A stretch of 64,000 nucleotides of DNA, from the IMG/VR virus record IMGVR_UViG_3300042455_001086, positions 186,001 to 250,000 of that record. One strand, 5' to 3'. Positions 1-9,100 of the stretch are shown in pieces. The stretch is from a virus. Every line of letters begins with the position of its first letter. The first letter of the stretch is position 1. The translations under genes were made by a program, and so were the position numbers. The notes under the pieces are model-generated. The model saw nothing but the letters and a program-made list of their open reading frames with translations, did not search any database and had not been told where the DNA came from.

Positions 1-1524
1 TAATTCTTGATTATAAGTTCCACCTGAAATTAAACTATATTGTTTATCAAAATCATCTATACTTATTTTTTGATCCGCAACATAGATATATTCATTAAAT
101 TCAACTAAAGCTTCTGGTGCTCCAATTAACCTAAGTAAAATTTCAATGGATTTTCTTGTTCCCTTTGATTTAAAAAGATATGCCGAATTTAATATTAAGT
201 TCCTATAATATTGGTAATTTAATTCTTCTGGTGTTTGTCCAATCCCAACACCGGAAAATTGATTTGACCCGTTTGAAAATACAGAATCCAATAAATTTTG
301 TTCTGTAATTGGTGAAATATTTGTATTCCACCCCAATGTTTGAGCAAGATTTTTTAATAATTGTGATGGTATATCATTTTTTACAATATAATGGACATTA
401 TTCATATTTGGTAATGCCAATATGAATTTCATAGATTCATCAAAACTCCTACCATATATTTGTAGGACTTTTTCCATTTTTTGATCATCAGTATCAAATT
501 CTTTAAACGCCCCAGTTGTTAAAAACCTTGAAACAAGATTGGTTCTATATCTATCCAAACTTGTGGCAAATTCATTTAATTGTGTTAGATAAGCATCAAA
601 AGATGATGATGTGATGTCTAGGTTCCAAACACCGTTTTTTGGAAATGTTAAATTTTGATTTGTAAGATAATATGTTCCATCTTCATCTTCAACCGATATA
701 ACAAATTTTGCGGTATATTGTGGGACAGAACTCCTATCAAGTAAAAATTTTTCAACTTCATCAAAATCTTCATTAAAAACCTTTGAAACATAATAATCAC
801 TTGGTCTTACTACAATTTGTTGAAATGATGTTTGGTTCCCGGAAAAAGGATTCCCTTCTACCGATAATTCAAGAACTGTTGAATTTGAACTAGTTGGTGA
901 AAACCCAATTATTTTATATGGACTATCATCAACATAAACAACATAGCTCTGGAAATTTTTTGTAAAATTTCTTAATGGTGATACAACAACATCACTTACT
1001 TCAAGATTTCTTGTTGCGTTTGTGGTATAATCAATATCAAATGGATTTCTTATTACAGTTAAAGGAATTTCAAAGTTTGTAATATCTTCAACTTGGTCAT
1101 ATACGATATTCTGTGCAGTTTGATTTGTCGTAAAATCACCAGCAATTGATAATGCTTCAAGTCCTGCTGGAAAGAAGTTAATTATATTTGTAATTGACGC
1201 TGATACTCTTTTTACTAATGAACCATAAAGAGTAAAATTTGTTACTTGTGATAAATCAAAATTTGGATAAACTCTAAAATTATTTGCTTGTATTAACCTT
1301 GATTGTGTTACACTTTCAATATTTAATGTATCCAAATTTATTGGGTCAGAAAATGTCCCAATATTAAAATTCCTATTTTGTTTTTCGTTAAGATTTTCGG
1401 TAAATTCAAAATTACCTTGGGTAAAACCTCCCCCATCAACAAGTTGGAATCCTACCAAATTGTCTGAAAATGTTCCAGCGCCAGATGCTGTTTGTGGGGG
1501 ACATGTATATTTCTTTAAAGCCAT
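1..1524 (-). CDS. Baseplate/tail protein, 3' end outside window
   Basis: The frame is open from the ATG at 1524 to the window edge (508 codons visible, no stop), so the C-terminus is missing. The ATG overlaps the TAA of the upstream gene (TAATG), which indicates translational coupling in the tail operon. The late part reads SAYLFKSKGTRKSIEILLRL, then IGAPE; the 'KGT.rai..ll...G' pattern resembles the helical part of P2 gpI-like tail proteins. This match is from memory and weak. No enzyme motif or membrane segment is visible. I infer a baseplate-periphery or fibre-connector structural role from position, next to gp6/gp25-like genes. Confidence 0.75.
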   Translation of the reverse strand, partial: MALKKYTCPPQTASGAGTFSDNLVGFQLVDGGGFTQGNFEFTENLNEKQNRNFNIGTFSDPINLDTLNIESVTQSRLIQANNFRVYPNFDLSQVTNFTLYGSLVKRVSASITNIINFFPAGLEALSIAGDFTTNQTAQNIVYDQVEDITNFEIPLTVIRNPFDIDYTTNATRNLEVSDVVVSPLRNFTKNFQSYVVYVDDSPYKIIGFSPTSSNSTVLELSVEGNPFSGNQTSFQQIVVRPSDYYVSKVFNEDFDEVEKFLLDRSSVPQYTAKFVISVEDEDGTYYLTNQNLTFPKNGVWNLDITSSSFDAYLTQLNEFATSLDRYRTNLVSRFLTTGAFKEFDTDDQKMEKVLQIYGRSFDESMKFILALPNMNNVHYIVKNDIPSQLLKNLAQTLGWNTNISPITEQNLLDSVFSNGSNQFSGVGIGQTPEELNYQYYRNLILNSAYLFKSKGTRKSIEILLRLIGAPEALVEFNEYIYVADQKISIDDFDKQYSLISGGTYNQEL

Positions 1525-2429
1525 TATCCAGTTATGTTATTGAAAGCTTTGCTAAAATCAATATTATTACCTCTATCCTGTCTTACTTCATAAAGTAAAT
1601 TATTAAATTGATCTCTAATTTCGTATAAGTTGTATTGTTTGTAGATGTTGTTTCCACTATCGTAAATTGTGTAAATACCATCATCCATAGATTTAGTTTG
1701 ATTACCATAAAGAGCAATTGCAAGTGTAGAAATATCCTGATCCACAATTTCAATTTCAGTTGTGATTGGATTAAAATAGGTATTTGTTATAATAATATTT
1801 TGGTTTGGTTGTCCGATAAATGGTGTTGCGTTTGGTTTATTTGTTGGTGATGACGATGGTGATAATGTGCAAAAAAGTAAGTTTGAAGTTCCTTCAACAT
1901 AGATATATCTAATTGATTTTTGACTTGTATTTGTCAAATTTTGAACCACTGGCTCACAATAAAAAGATGATGTAATAATCCTAAAGAAGTTGGGAATTTT
2001 ACTACCATCAGAGTTTAAATATTCAACTCTAAATCCAACAAGTCCTTGATTTACAAATTTATTTCTAAATTGTTGTGGAACATTATTTAAATCAATAACA
2101 ATCCCCTTAACATTAGGAAGTGCAGATAAAATACCACAATCAGTAATTGTTGTTCTAATTTCGGCTGGTCTAATATAAAGTGTATAAATACCAAGTTTAT
2201 TAAACTGATCCGCCGGTAATTTTAAATTGTAAAGACCACCAAGAACCTCGTTGTTTGCCCCACCAGTATTGGCGTTATTGAAATATGGTCTTAATATTGT
2301 CTTAGCGTCAAGTTTTGTCAATACAAAATTATCAGTCAAATCTCTACTTGGGGTATAATTTAATATTACCTCAACATCGTCGGGACTGACATCCGCACTT
2401 CTTATTACTCCATAGGATCCGGTAGCCAC
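1524..2429 (-). CDS. Tail/baseplate structural protein, unknown family
   Basis: 301-residue protein with a GTG start (residues 2-6 ATGSY); no in-frame ATG precedes it, and a TATTTAT element lies 34 nt upstream. The composition (many Asn, Thr, Ile; few charged residues, beta-rich look) is typical of phage tail structural proteins. I recognise no domain. It is followed without gap by the partial gene at 1-1524 (TAATG overlap) and preceded by a PKD-containing protein. A role in the distal tail or baseplate is inferred from the operon only. Confidence 0.7.
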   Translation of the reverse strand: MATGSYGVIRSADVSPDDVEVILNYTPSRDLTDNFVLTKLDAKTILRPYFNNANTGGANNEVLGGLYNLKLPADQFNKLGIYTLYIRPAEIRTTITDCGILSALPNVKGIVIDLNNVPQQFRNKFVNQGLVGFRVEYLNSDGSKIPNFFRIITSSFYCEPVVQNLTNTSQKSIRYIYVEGTSNLLFCTLSPSSSPTNKPNATPFIGQPNQNIIITNTYFNPITTEIEIVDQDISTLAIALYGNQTKSMDDGIYTIYDSGNNIYKQYNLYEIRDQFNNLLYEVRQDRGNNIDFSKAFNNITG

Positions 2430-2463
2430 TTTTTATGTTTTATAAATTTATTGTTCTTTTGTT

Positions 2464-2470
2464 ATAAATA
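2464..2470 (-). promoter_or_regulatory. TATTTAT element
   Basis: Reads TATTTAT on the coding strand, 34 nt before the GTG at 2429, in a 42-nt intergenic gap. Confidence 0.4.
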
Positions 2471-2471
2471 C

Positions 2472-3647
2472 TTATGCAGTATCTTTTTTGACTTTGAAAA
2501 ATCCATATCCGTATTTTTCTAAATCACCAACATTATCAACCTCACCTATTCTCTCAATATACTCCAAAACAGCCTGTTTTCCTCGTTCAACAAATACATT
2601 TGTTTGGACTTCCGGTTGATCTATCACATTCAATAAGCCTTCATTTTTTGTAAGTGCCGACATAACAAGGTCGTCTTGTCTAAATCCAGAAGAATATGTG
2701 ACATATAAGGTATAGTCCTCAAAGTCATAATAGTCAATATTGTTTATCGTATATGATATATATGTGTTTGATGGATCCGGTCCCCAAACTGTTCCAACAC
2801 AACCGGTTGTTCCGGTTACTTGGGTGCCAATCTTGTATTTACCAGCAAACAACATATCTTTTGGACCATATTGTGCCAAATCGTTAATTGACGATTCAGT
2901 AAATCCACTGATAATAAAAGGAACTGAAGTATAATTACTACTATAAAAATCTGATAAATTTGTATTTGAATCACCACTAAAAATATAATCATAACTTATT
3001 GGTGTTCCAGACCAACTTCCCCCAGCCGGAAAAAATACAGCATTACCATTTGGGTTCGGTATTGTTATTTGTGTTACTGGAACTTTAATTGTTTTTTGGA
3101 CAACCGAAACACCCCAAGGTGAGTTAGCTGTCATTGTAATTGTATATGTTCCATTTGATGCCGGGTATGTATGTGTTATTGGTCCGGCCGATGTTAATGT
3201 GATTTCTGGTGTTCCATCACCCCAATTTAATTTATATGTTATAAGACCAAGAAATTTAATCATCTCTTGTTCTGATGTGTTATAAAAAATATAATTATAT
3301 GGGTTTAATGTGTTTGCTGTAAAAATAAAATTATTGATTACTTCTTTTTGTAGAACAGCCCCATCAAATGTTGAGTAATATCCAATATCAACAGCAGATT
3401 GTGTAAATAAAATAGGTATTGTTAATCCTGTGAGTAAAGATGTTCCATTTGTTCCACCAGATAAAAGATCTCGCATTGATAGATAAAGTCCTGTTGTTCC
3501 GGTAATTGTATTCTCGGTTGTTGCAGTAATAAAACAACAATTGTCAATATCATATATTACTTCGGTTCCTGCGGTATATGGAATATTTACCAAATCCGAA
3601 AGTATATTTTCTGGTGATATTTTAAAATAATATTTTTGTTCTTCCAT
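2472..3647 (-). CDS. Tail structural protein with PKD-like domain
   Basis: 391 residues. Around residues 140-195 the sequence reads KLNWGDGTPEITLTSAG, then THTYPASNGTYTITMTA: the WGDG and HTY..nGtYtItmta signatures of a PKD (polycystic kidney disease) beta-sandwich domain. Such domains are common in surface-exposed adhesion and carbohydrate-contact modules of tail proteins. The C-terminal ~60 residues are charged and helical (QAVLEYIERIGEVDNVGDLE) and may be the docking part. The ATG overlaps the stop of the upstream gene (TAATG at 3645-3649). Function beyond 'tail/baseplate protein' is inference. Confidence 0.75.
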   Translation of the reverse strand: MEEQKYYFKISPENILSDLVNIPYTAGTEVIYDIDNCCFITATTENTITGTTGLYLSMRDLLSGGTNGTSLLTGLTIPILFTQSAVDIGYYSTFDGAVLQKEVINNFIFTANTLNPYNYIFYNTSEQEMIKFLGLITYKLNWGDGTPEITLTSAGPITHTYPASNGTYTITMTANSPWGVSVVQKTIKVPVTQITIPNPNGNAVFFPAGGSWSGTPISYDYIFSGDSNTNLSDFYSSNYTSVPFIISGFTESSINDLAQYGPKDMLFAGKYKIGTQVTGTTGCVGTVWGPDPSNTYISYTINNIDYYDFEDYTLYVTYSSGFRQDDLVMSALTKNEGLLNVIDQPEVQTNVFVERGKQAVLEYIERIGEVDNVGDLEKYGYGFFKVKKDTA

Positions 3648-4456
3648 TATGGATTTACATATTCATACCATTTTATCGGATTTGGAGTATCTCCAACCCT
3701 CGTGTTTGTTGAGGTTTCAAAAACCTCATATGTTTTTGTGTTATAGTTCAAATTAACTTTATAGTAAAAATAATCGCTACCCAAGAAATTAAATCTTGAT
3801 GGTAAGATTTGTGGTTGGACTTTATTTGTCATTGTCGCATAAACCCCTCGTCTTCCATTAAAGAATTTTGCTGACATATAAAACTCATTAATGTTTATAA
3901 AATCTCTTTTTCTTAACCAATAAATAAAAAACCCTTCCTTATCTCCAATATAATCCAAGGCAAATTTTGGTTTCTTAATATCAACATTTGGTAATAATGA
4001 TGAAAGTGAAACACTTTCGGTCTGGCCTTGTTGAACCGGTAATATTATTGAGAAATACAAAGTTTGCGTTTTGTCTTCCGGTGTGTCATAAAAATCCAAC
4101 TTAAAGAACGACTTTGTGAATGGTTTTGTAAAATAATAAATATCTGAAGGTGTAAATCCTTGATTTTGATATGATATATCCCAATTGGAGATTGTTAATG
4201 TGCTTGCGGTTATTGGTTGCGAATTATCAAAAAATGAAAACTCATAATTTATTTCTGTTGATTGATTTAAAAATTGATTATGTGTAAATCTTAATGTTTC
4301 AAAATCATTGGCAATCCCAATAACTTCCTTTACCATCTTTTTTTGATATTCTTCAATACTATCATCCCTACCCATAAAATCCCAATTTAATTCAACGGGA
4401 ACATTAACATACTTGTTAGTATCTGGAAGAACAATTTTTATTTTATTCACACTCAT
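3647..4456 (-). CDS. Tail/baseplate protein, unknown family
   Basis: 269 residues, ATG start at 4456, overlapping the 3' end of the upstream gene by 14 nt and touching the next gene by TAATG, so it is translated within a tight cluster. The N-terminal half is charged and helical (residues 34-55 contain DDSIEEYQKKMVKEVIGIAN); the rest is beta-rich. No catalytic motif, signal peptide or membrane segment. I do not recognise the family; tail assignment rests on the operon. Confidence 0.7.
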   Translation of the reverse strand: MSVNKIKIVLPDTNKYVNVPVELNWDFMGRDDSIEEYQKKMVKEVIGIANDFETLRFTHNQFLNQSTEINYEFSFFDNSQPITASTLTISNWDISYQNQGFTPSDIYYFTKPFTKSFFKLDFYDTPEDKTQTLYFSIILPVQQGQTESVSLSSLLPNVDIKKPKFALDYIGDKEGFFIYWLRKRDFININEFYMSAKFFNGRRGVYATMTNKVQPQILPSRFNFLGSDYFYYKVNLNYNTKTYEVFETSTNTRVGDTPNPIKWYEYVNP

Positions 4457-6179
4457 CTTCGGTAGGTGTTACAATTTCATTTATGTTTTGTAGGTTAATA
4501 CCTTCTGGATAAACTCTAAATATATAATTAGCGTATGGATAATGTTTTCCGTTCAAAAATGGATAATCCACACCAATATCTGATGTGTCAATAAAGCCAT
4601 AAGTATAAATGTCTCTCCACCTAAAACTATTTGATAAATCCGAATAGTAAGCATAATCCGGAACACCTAAAACACCGTCTCTTGGTGCTTCCTCAATATA
4701 ATCAGAAAATACTCTAATTGTTAATGCTGAATGTGGTCTATAATAATACCCAAGTGGATTTGTTGATGGTGAATCTGATGGAACTTCAAAGAAAGTACCG
4801 TTAAATGTTATTTTATGGTTAATTTCTGATATAACCCTTTCATTTTGTTCATAATCATTCCATTCACAATATGAACCATCAATAACATCACCAACATTTA
4901 AATCGCCATTATAATAAAATGGACCTTCAGGTGGTAATGTTGATGAGTTATATTGTAATTGTGGAATACCTGTTGATGATAATGGATTTGTTTGATCCCA
5001 CCAACTATTTGGTAGGTTATTAACCAATGGAGCATTAAAATCAAAACCTTGTTTTAGATTTTTGGTCCAACCAAAATACCCTTTCCAAATTGTTGTAAAG
5101 TGTAATTCTGTTATTGGTCTTTTTTGATTATCTCTCAATGAGTTAATGTCAATATCACAATTAAACGAAAGTGTATAACTTTGATTTCCTTCTTTTATTG
5201 ATGTTCTTTCAACACCATCTGGTGTAATTACGGCTTTTTCAAGTTTTGATTTTGACCTAAAATTATTAAGTTCAAACCCAGCCTTAACCAATACCGCACA
5301 ATCAGCATTTGTTAAAACTTTATGTTTTCTTACATAATATTTTGAGGTTGTTTCTTTGATATTCTCATTATTTATTATTCTCTTAAAACTACCAATTGTT
5401 CCAGTTTGGAATGTGGTTCCGGTATAACCAACATTATCAATATTAAATATGTATAAATCACTACCATATCCAACATCACCAATACTACTTACTTGAAATA
5501 TACTATTCCCATTGTAGCTAAATGGTAATTTTACATACTCACCAGATTGTAGTCCGTGTTTTACCGGACATTTAAACGATATTTCATTTTGGTTTTGATC
5601 CGTACCAACTGAAATCCTAAATGGTAGTCCGTCATTTGCTGTCCAATACCAAGATGTTTGAGTTTGGGGATCAATAGCGTATAATGGTTTATTGTAGTCA
5701 TTATCATAGACATATGTTATATAATGTGACCAGTTATATGTGCTAGCACTTTTGTTAATAAAAGTTAAATGGTTATTTGGTGGTTTGGTATAACCAACGG
5801 TGTTGTTGTCAGTTCTTATTAAATCAAATTCAAAATATTGGGGATAGCCCTGCCAAGGAATATTTGGATTTGTAATTTGGGAAACTTTATTTTTTATTGC
5901 ATTTGTATAATAAAGATTGTTTCTAAATGGTGCATAAGTTGTTTTCCCAATAAACTCATTTTGAAATATAAAAGAATATTTACAACTTGGTCTAAATACT
6001 GTTGATGATTGTCGTTCTTCGTCAAAAACAGTTTGTAAGCTTAAATCAACATTTCTGTCAAATTCAATAATTTCTTTTTGATTACCATTCAAACTGACAT
6101 CCAATGACAAATTAGTATCTTGTGATGATTTAAATCTTTCACTTCCTAATACTATTGTTGTTGTATTATCTATTCCCAT
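4443..6179 (-). CDS. Tail/baseplate structural protein, unknown family
   Basis: 578 residues starting MGIDNTTTIVLG. Composition is rich in Asn, Tyr, Thr and aromatic residues, with regular short beta-like segments, as in phage baseplate or fibre-attachment proteins. It overlaps both neighbours: its ATG overlaps the TAA of the 1776-residue protein upstream, and its 3' end overlaps the following gene by 14 nt. No recognisable domain or catalytic residues. Confidence 0.7.
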   Translation of the reverse strand: MGIDNTTTIVLGSERFKSSQDTNLSLDVSLNGNQKEIIEFDRNVDLSLQTVFDEERQSSTVFRPSCKYSFIFQNEFIGKTTYAPFRNNLYYTNAIKNKVSQITNPNIPWQGYPQYFEFDLIRTDNNTVGYTKPPNNHLTFINKSASTYNWSHYITYVYDNDYNKPLYAIDPQTQTSWYWTANDGLPFRISVGTDQNQNEISFKCPVKHGLQSGEYVKLPFSYNGNSIFQVSSIGDVGYGSDLYIFNIDNVGYTGTTFQTGTIGSFKRIINNENIKETTSKYYVRKHKVLTNADCAVLVKAGFELNNFRSKSKLEKAVITPDGVERTSIKEGNQSYTLSFNCDIDINSLRDNQKRPITELHFTTIWKGYFGWTKNLKQGFDFNAPLVNNLPNSWWDQTNPLSSTGIPQLQYNSSTLPPEGPFYYNGDLNVGDVIDGSYCEWNDYEQNERVISEINHKITFNGTFFEVPSDSPSTNPLGYYYRPHSALTIRVFSDYIEEAPRDGVLGVPDYAYYSDLSNSFRWRDIYTYGFIDTSDIGVDYPFLNGKHYPYANYIFRVYPEGINLQNINEIVTPTEDECE

Positions 6180-9100
6180 TAGTCTTCCTCTGTTTCTAAA
6201 TATGTTTTTATGAACCGATTTAGTGCTGTTTTACCATTTTTTAAACCAAAGTAGAAATGATTTGGCCCACCAACTAAAAATGGTGTTGAAGTCCCACCAT
6301 TTGGTTCTGGTGTTAAGGTTCCGGTAAAACTATAAAATGGTGTAAAATTGGTTATAAAACCTAAATTTATCGCTGGCGAAGTTGATGTTGGTGTTGTAAA
6401 ATAATCTCCAGAACTTGCATCAAATTGTTGATATTTCTTTTTATAAAATGGTGAAGTTGTGTACCAATTGTTGGTTTCATTACCAAAAATACTTGTATTT
6501 GAATTTAATTTCCACTTATAATTAGGGACTTCTTGTGTTGATTGGTATCCATAATAATCTTGTAATAGTGGTGAAATATTATATATTGAAACACCGGGAC
6601 TTACCGCTCTTCTATTTTTATATTGTTGTTCATTTAAATCATAAAAAATACCAAAAACAGGTTTTCCAGATGTATCTTCACCAAGATAAATTTGATTATC
6701 CGGATAATTCCCACTTATAAATGGATTTATTTCATATTCAGAATTTATAGAAAATGATTGTGCAAAATCACCATCAATTCTGTCCCCTTCTCTTGAAAAG
6801 AACTGATTAACTGAGGCGTCCCCAACACTAAGTAATTGTTGTGCCCAAGTAGAATTTAATAATCTAGAAACAATACCTAATTGTAACAAATCTGAATTAT
6901 CATTATATGTGCTACTTTTTATGGTGTTAATTAAATATTCACCAGAAAAAGTTGGGTTTGCACATATTTCAGCAATAAACTCATCTCTATTACCCAAATC
7001 CATAATTGTTGTTGGAAATAGTATTTGTTTTTCATTTTGTGACTTGTCTGATTGTGGTGCTGGTAATAAACCTGGTAATGCAGAAGTTGGTGCTGGTGGT
7101 AATGCACCAATAAAATTGGTTCCATCCCATGGGGAGCTTCTATAATAGAAATTATTACTTATATCGTTAAAAATAATAATATCATTACAATATTCATAAT
7201 TAGTTACTTGTCCTGTTATATTAAATATTGTTCCTTTATTAAATGTTGGCATATATAATACACCATTTATCCAATTGTTTTGGAACATATGACTAAATAC
7301 ACCACGACATGCGGCAAAATTTATTCTAAACCTTGCAGACCATTCTAAAAATAATTTTATGTCGTCGTCAATACTAGATATATATGGTTTGTTTAATAGA
7401 TAATAGCAACCACCCTTTACTTTATCATCTTTTGAACATTCTTGATTTATACCAAAATTAACACCAGAACCAGTATAACATTTTAACTCAACTAACCCAT
7501 TACAACTTAAAGATTCCACAATTGATGTTCCAATCGCACCAGAATAATCTAAATCTTGTGATACTCCGGTTGAATCTGGACTTGTGGATGTTGTTGAAAG
7601 TGGTGCCGATAATATACCCTCATTTGGTATTTTGTATATTGCAAAACTATTATTTTGGTGTAGTGCAAAACTTGTATTTGGATTACCAACAGATCCTTCA
7701 CTATTCGTTGATGTTGGTAGTCTATCACTTCTCATAATAATACCTTGTGGGTTATTAAAATTAACACCTGGTAGTGTAGAATATGTGTGATAACCAGGTG
7801 AATATAACCACCAATAAACAGGACTCCGATCGTAATCACCACCAATAAATCGATCAGATCTTAATCTTGGACTTATTAAAAATGAACCACCACCAACATA
7901 GTAAGATTCTAATGGAGATATTAAATCATTACCTGCTGTATTTTGTGGTCCTGTTGAATCTGTGAGTTGATCATCTTGACGATTATTTGGGTTTGACAGT
8001 GAATTTCTAAAAGGTAGCATTAGGTTATATACCTTGAAGTCTCCACCAAACGAAAGGTTTTGATTAAGTCTATTTGTTGTTGGTACAATAAGATTATTTA
8101 AATTTAAATTTGTTGCTAATCCTAAATCTGGTCTATAATTACCAGGTAAATTAGAATTATTCCTATCTGTTGATAAATAATAATATGGTAATTTTGAGTT
8201 TGTATTCGTATATTGAGAGAACAACATAGTGTCTGGAGTAAAGGTAAATGATGGATAATAATTTTTTCTATCCGTTGGTGAAACACTTGGTGAATTATCA
8301 TTAGTATTATGTTCAATTGGTTTTAACCCATCAGAATAACCTCTAATTGGATAATTTAATTTAAATTTACCTGAAACTTGGACTTGGTTATGATTTGAAT
8401 AACCAAATATTCGACCTAAACCATATGTTATATTTTGTTTTTCAGTGTAAGGATCCACACCTCTAACTAATACCAAAATACTTAACTGGTCCCACTGTTG
8501 GCATTGTGTAAATAAAGAAGACCAACTTTGGGTATAATCATCGTTTCCATCAAATTGTTCATAATTATATCTTATTCTATGTAAAAGATATTCACTTGGA
8601 AAAGAACCTCTTGTTAAGTTACTTTTATTTAAAAATTCCTGAGTTGTCATCCCAGTCACTACTTGGAAATATTCAATATCACTAACAAATTTATAATTTG
8701 TTTTTGTATTCCCTGTTTGTATGATTTGTATTGTTGTTGATAAACTATTATTAGGATTATTAGGATTAGCATACCAAATTGTTTTTGATATTGTTGTTCC
8801 GGTTGTTGTTGTACCAGTTATAGATGAAGTTCCAAATTCATTTGTTATTGTTCCACCAGTTGAGTCTGTTAATCCTGTTAATCTTATTAAGTCTGGTGAT
8901 AATGCTGGATTTTGAAATGTTAATAAATCTCCGGATTGGAATTCTGATGTCATTCCAACATCACAAAGTAAAATAACGATTTGGTCTTTAAAATTTGGTG
9001 ACCCATTAACACTTGTTGTAATTTGATTAATACCACCAATACTTGATGAGGCACTATCAAAATATTTATCCCTCAAATTAAATGAATTTAATTTTTGTGG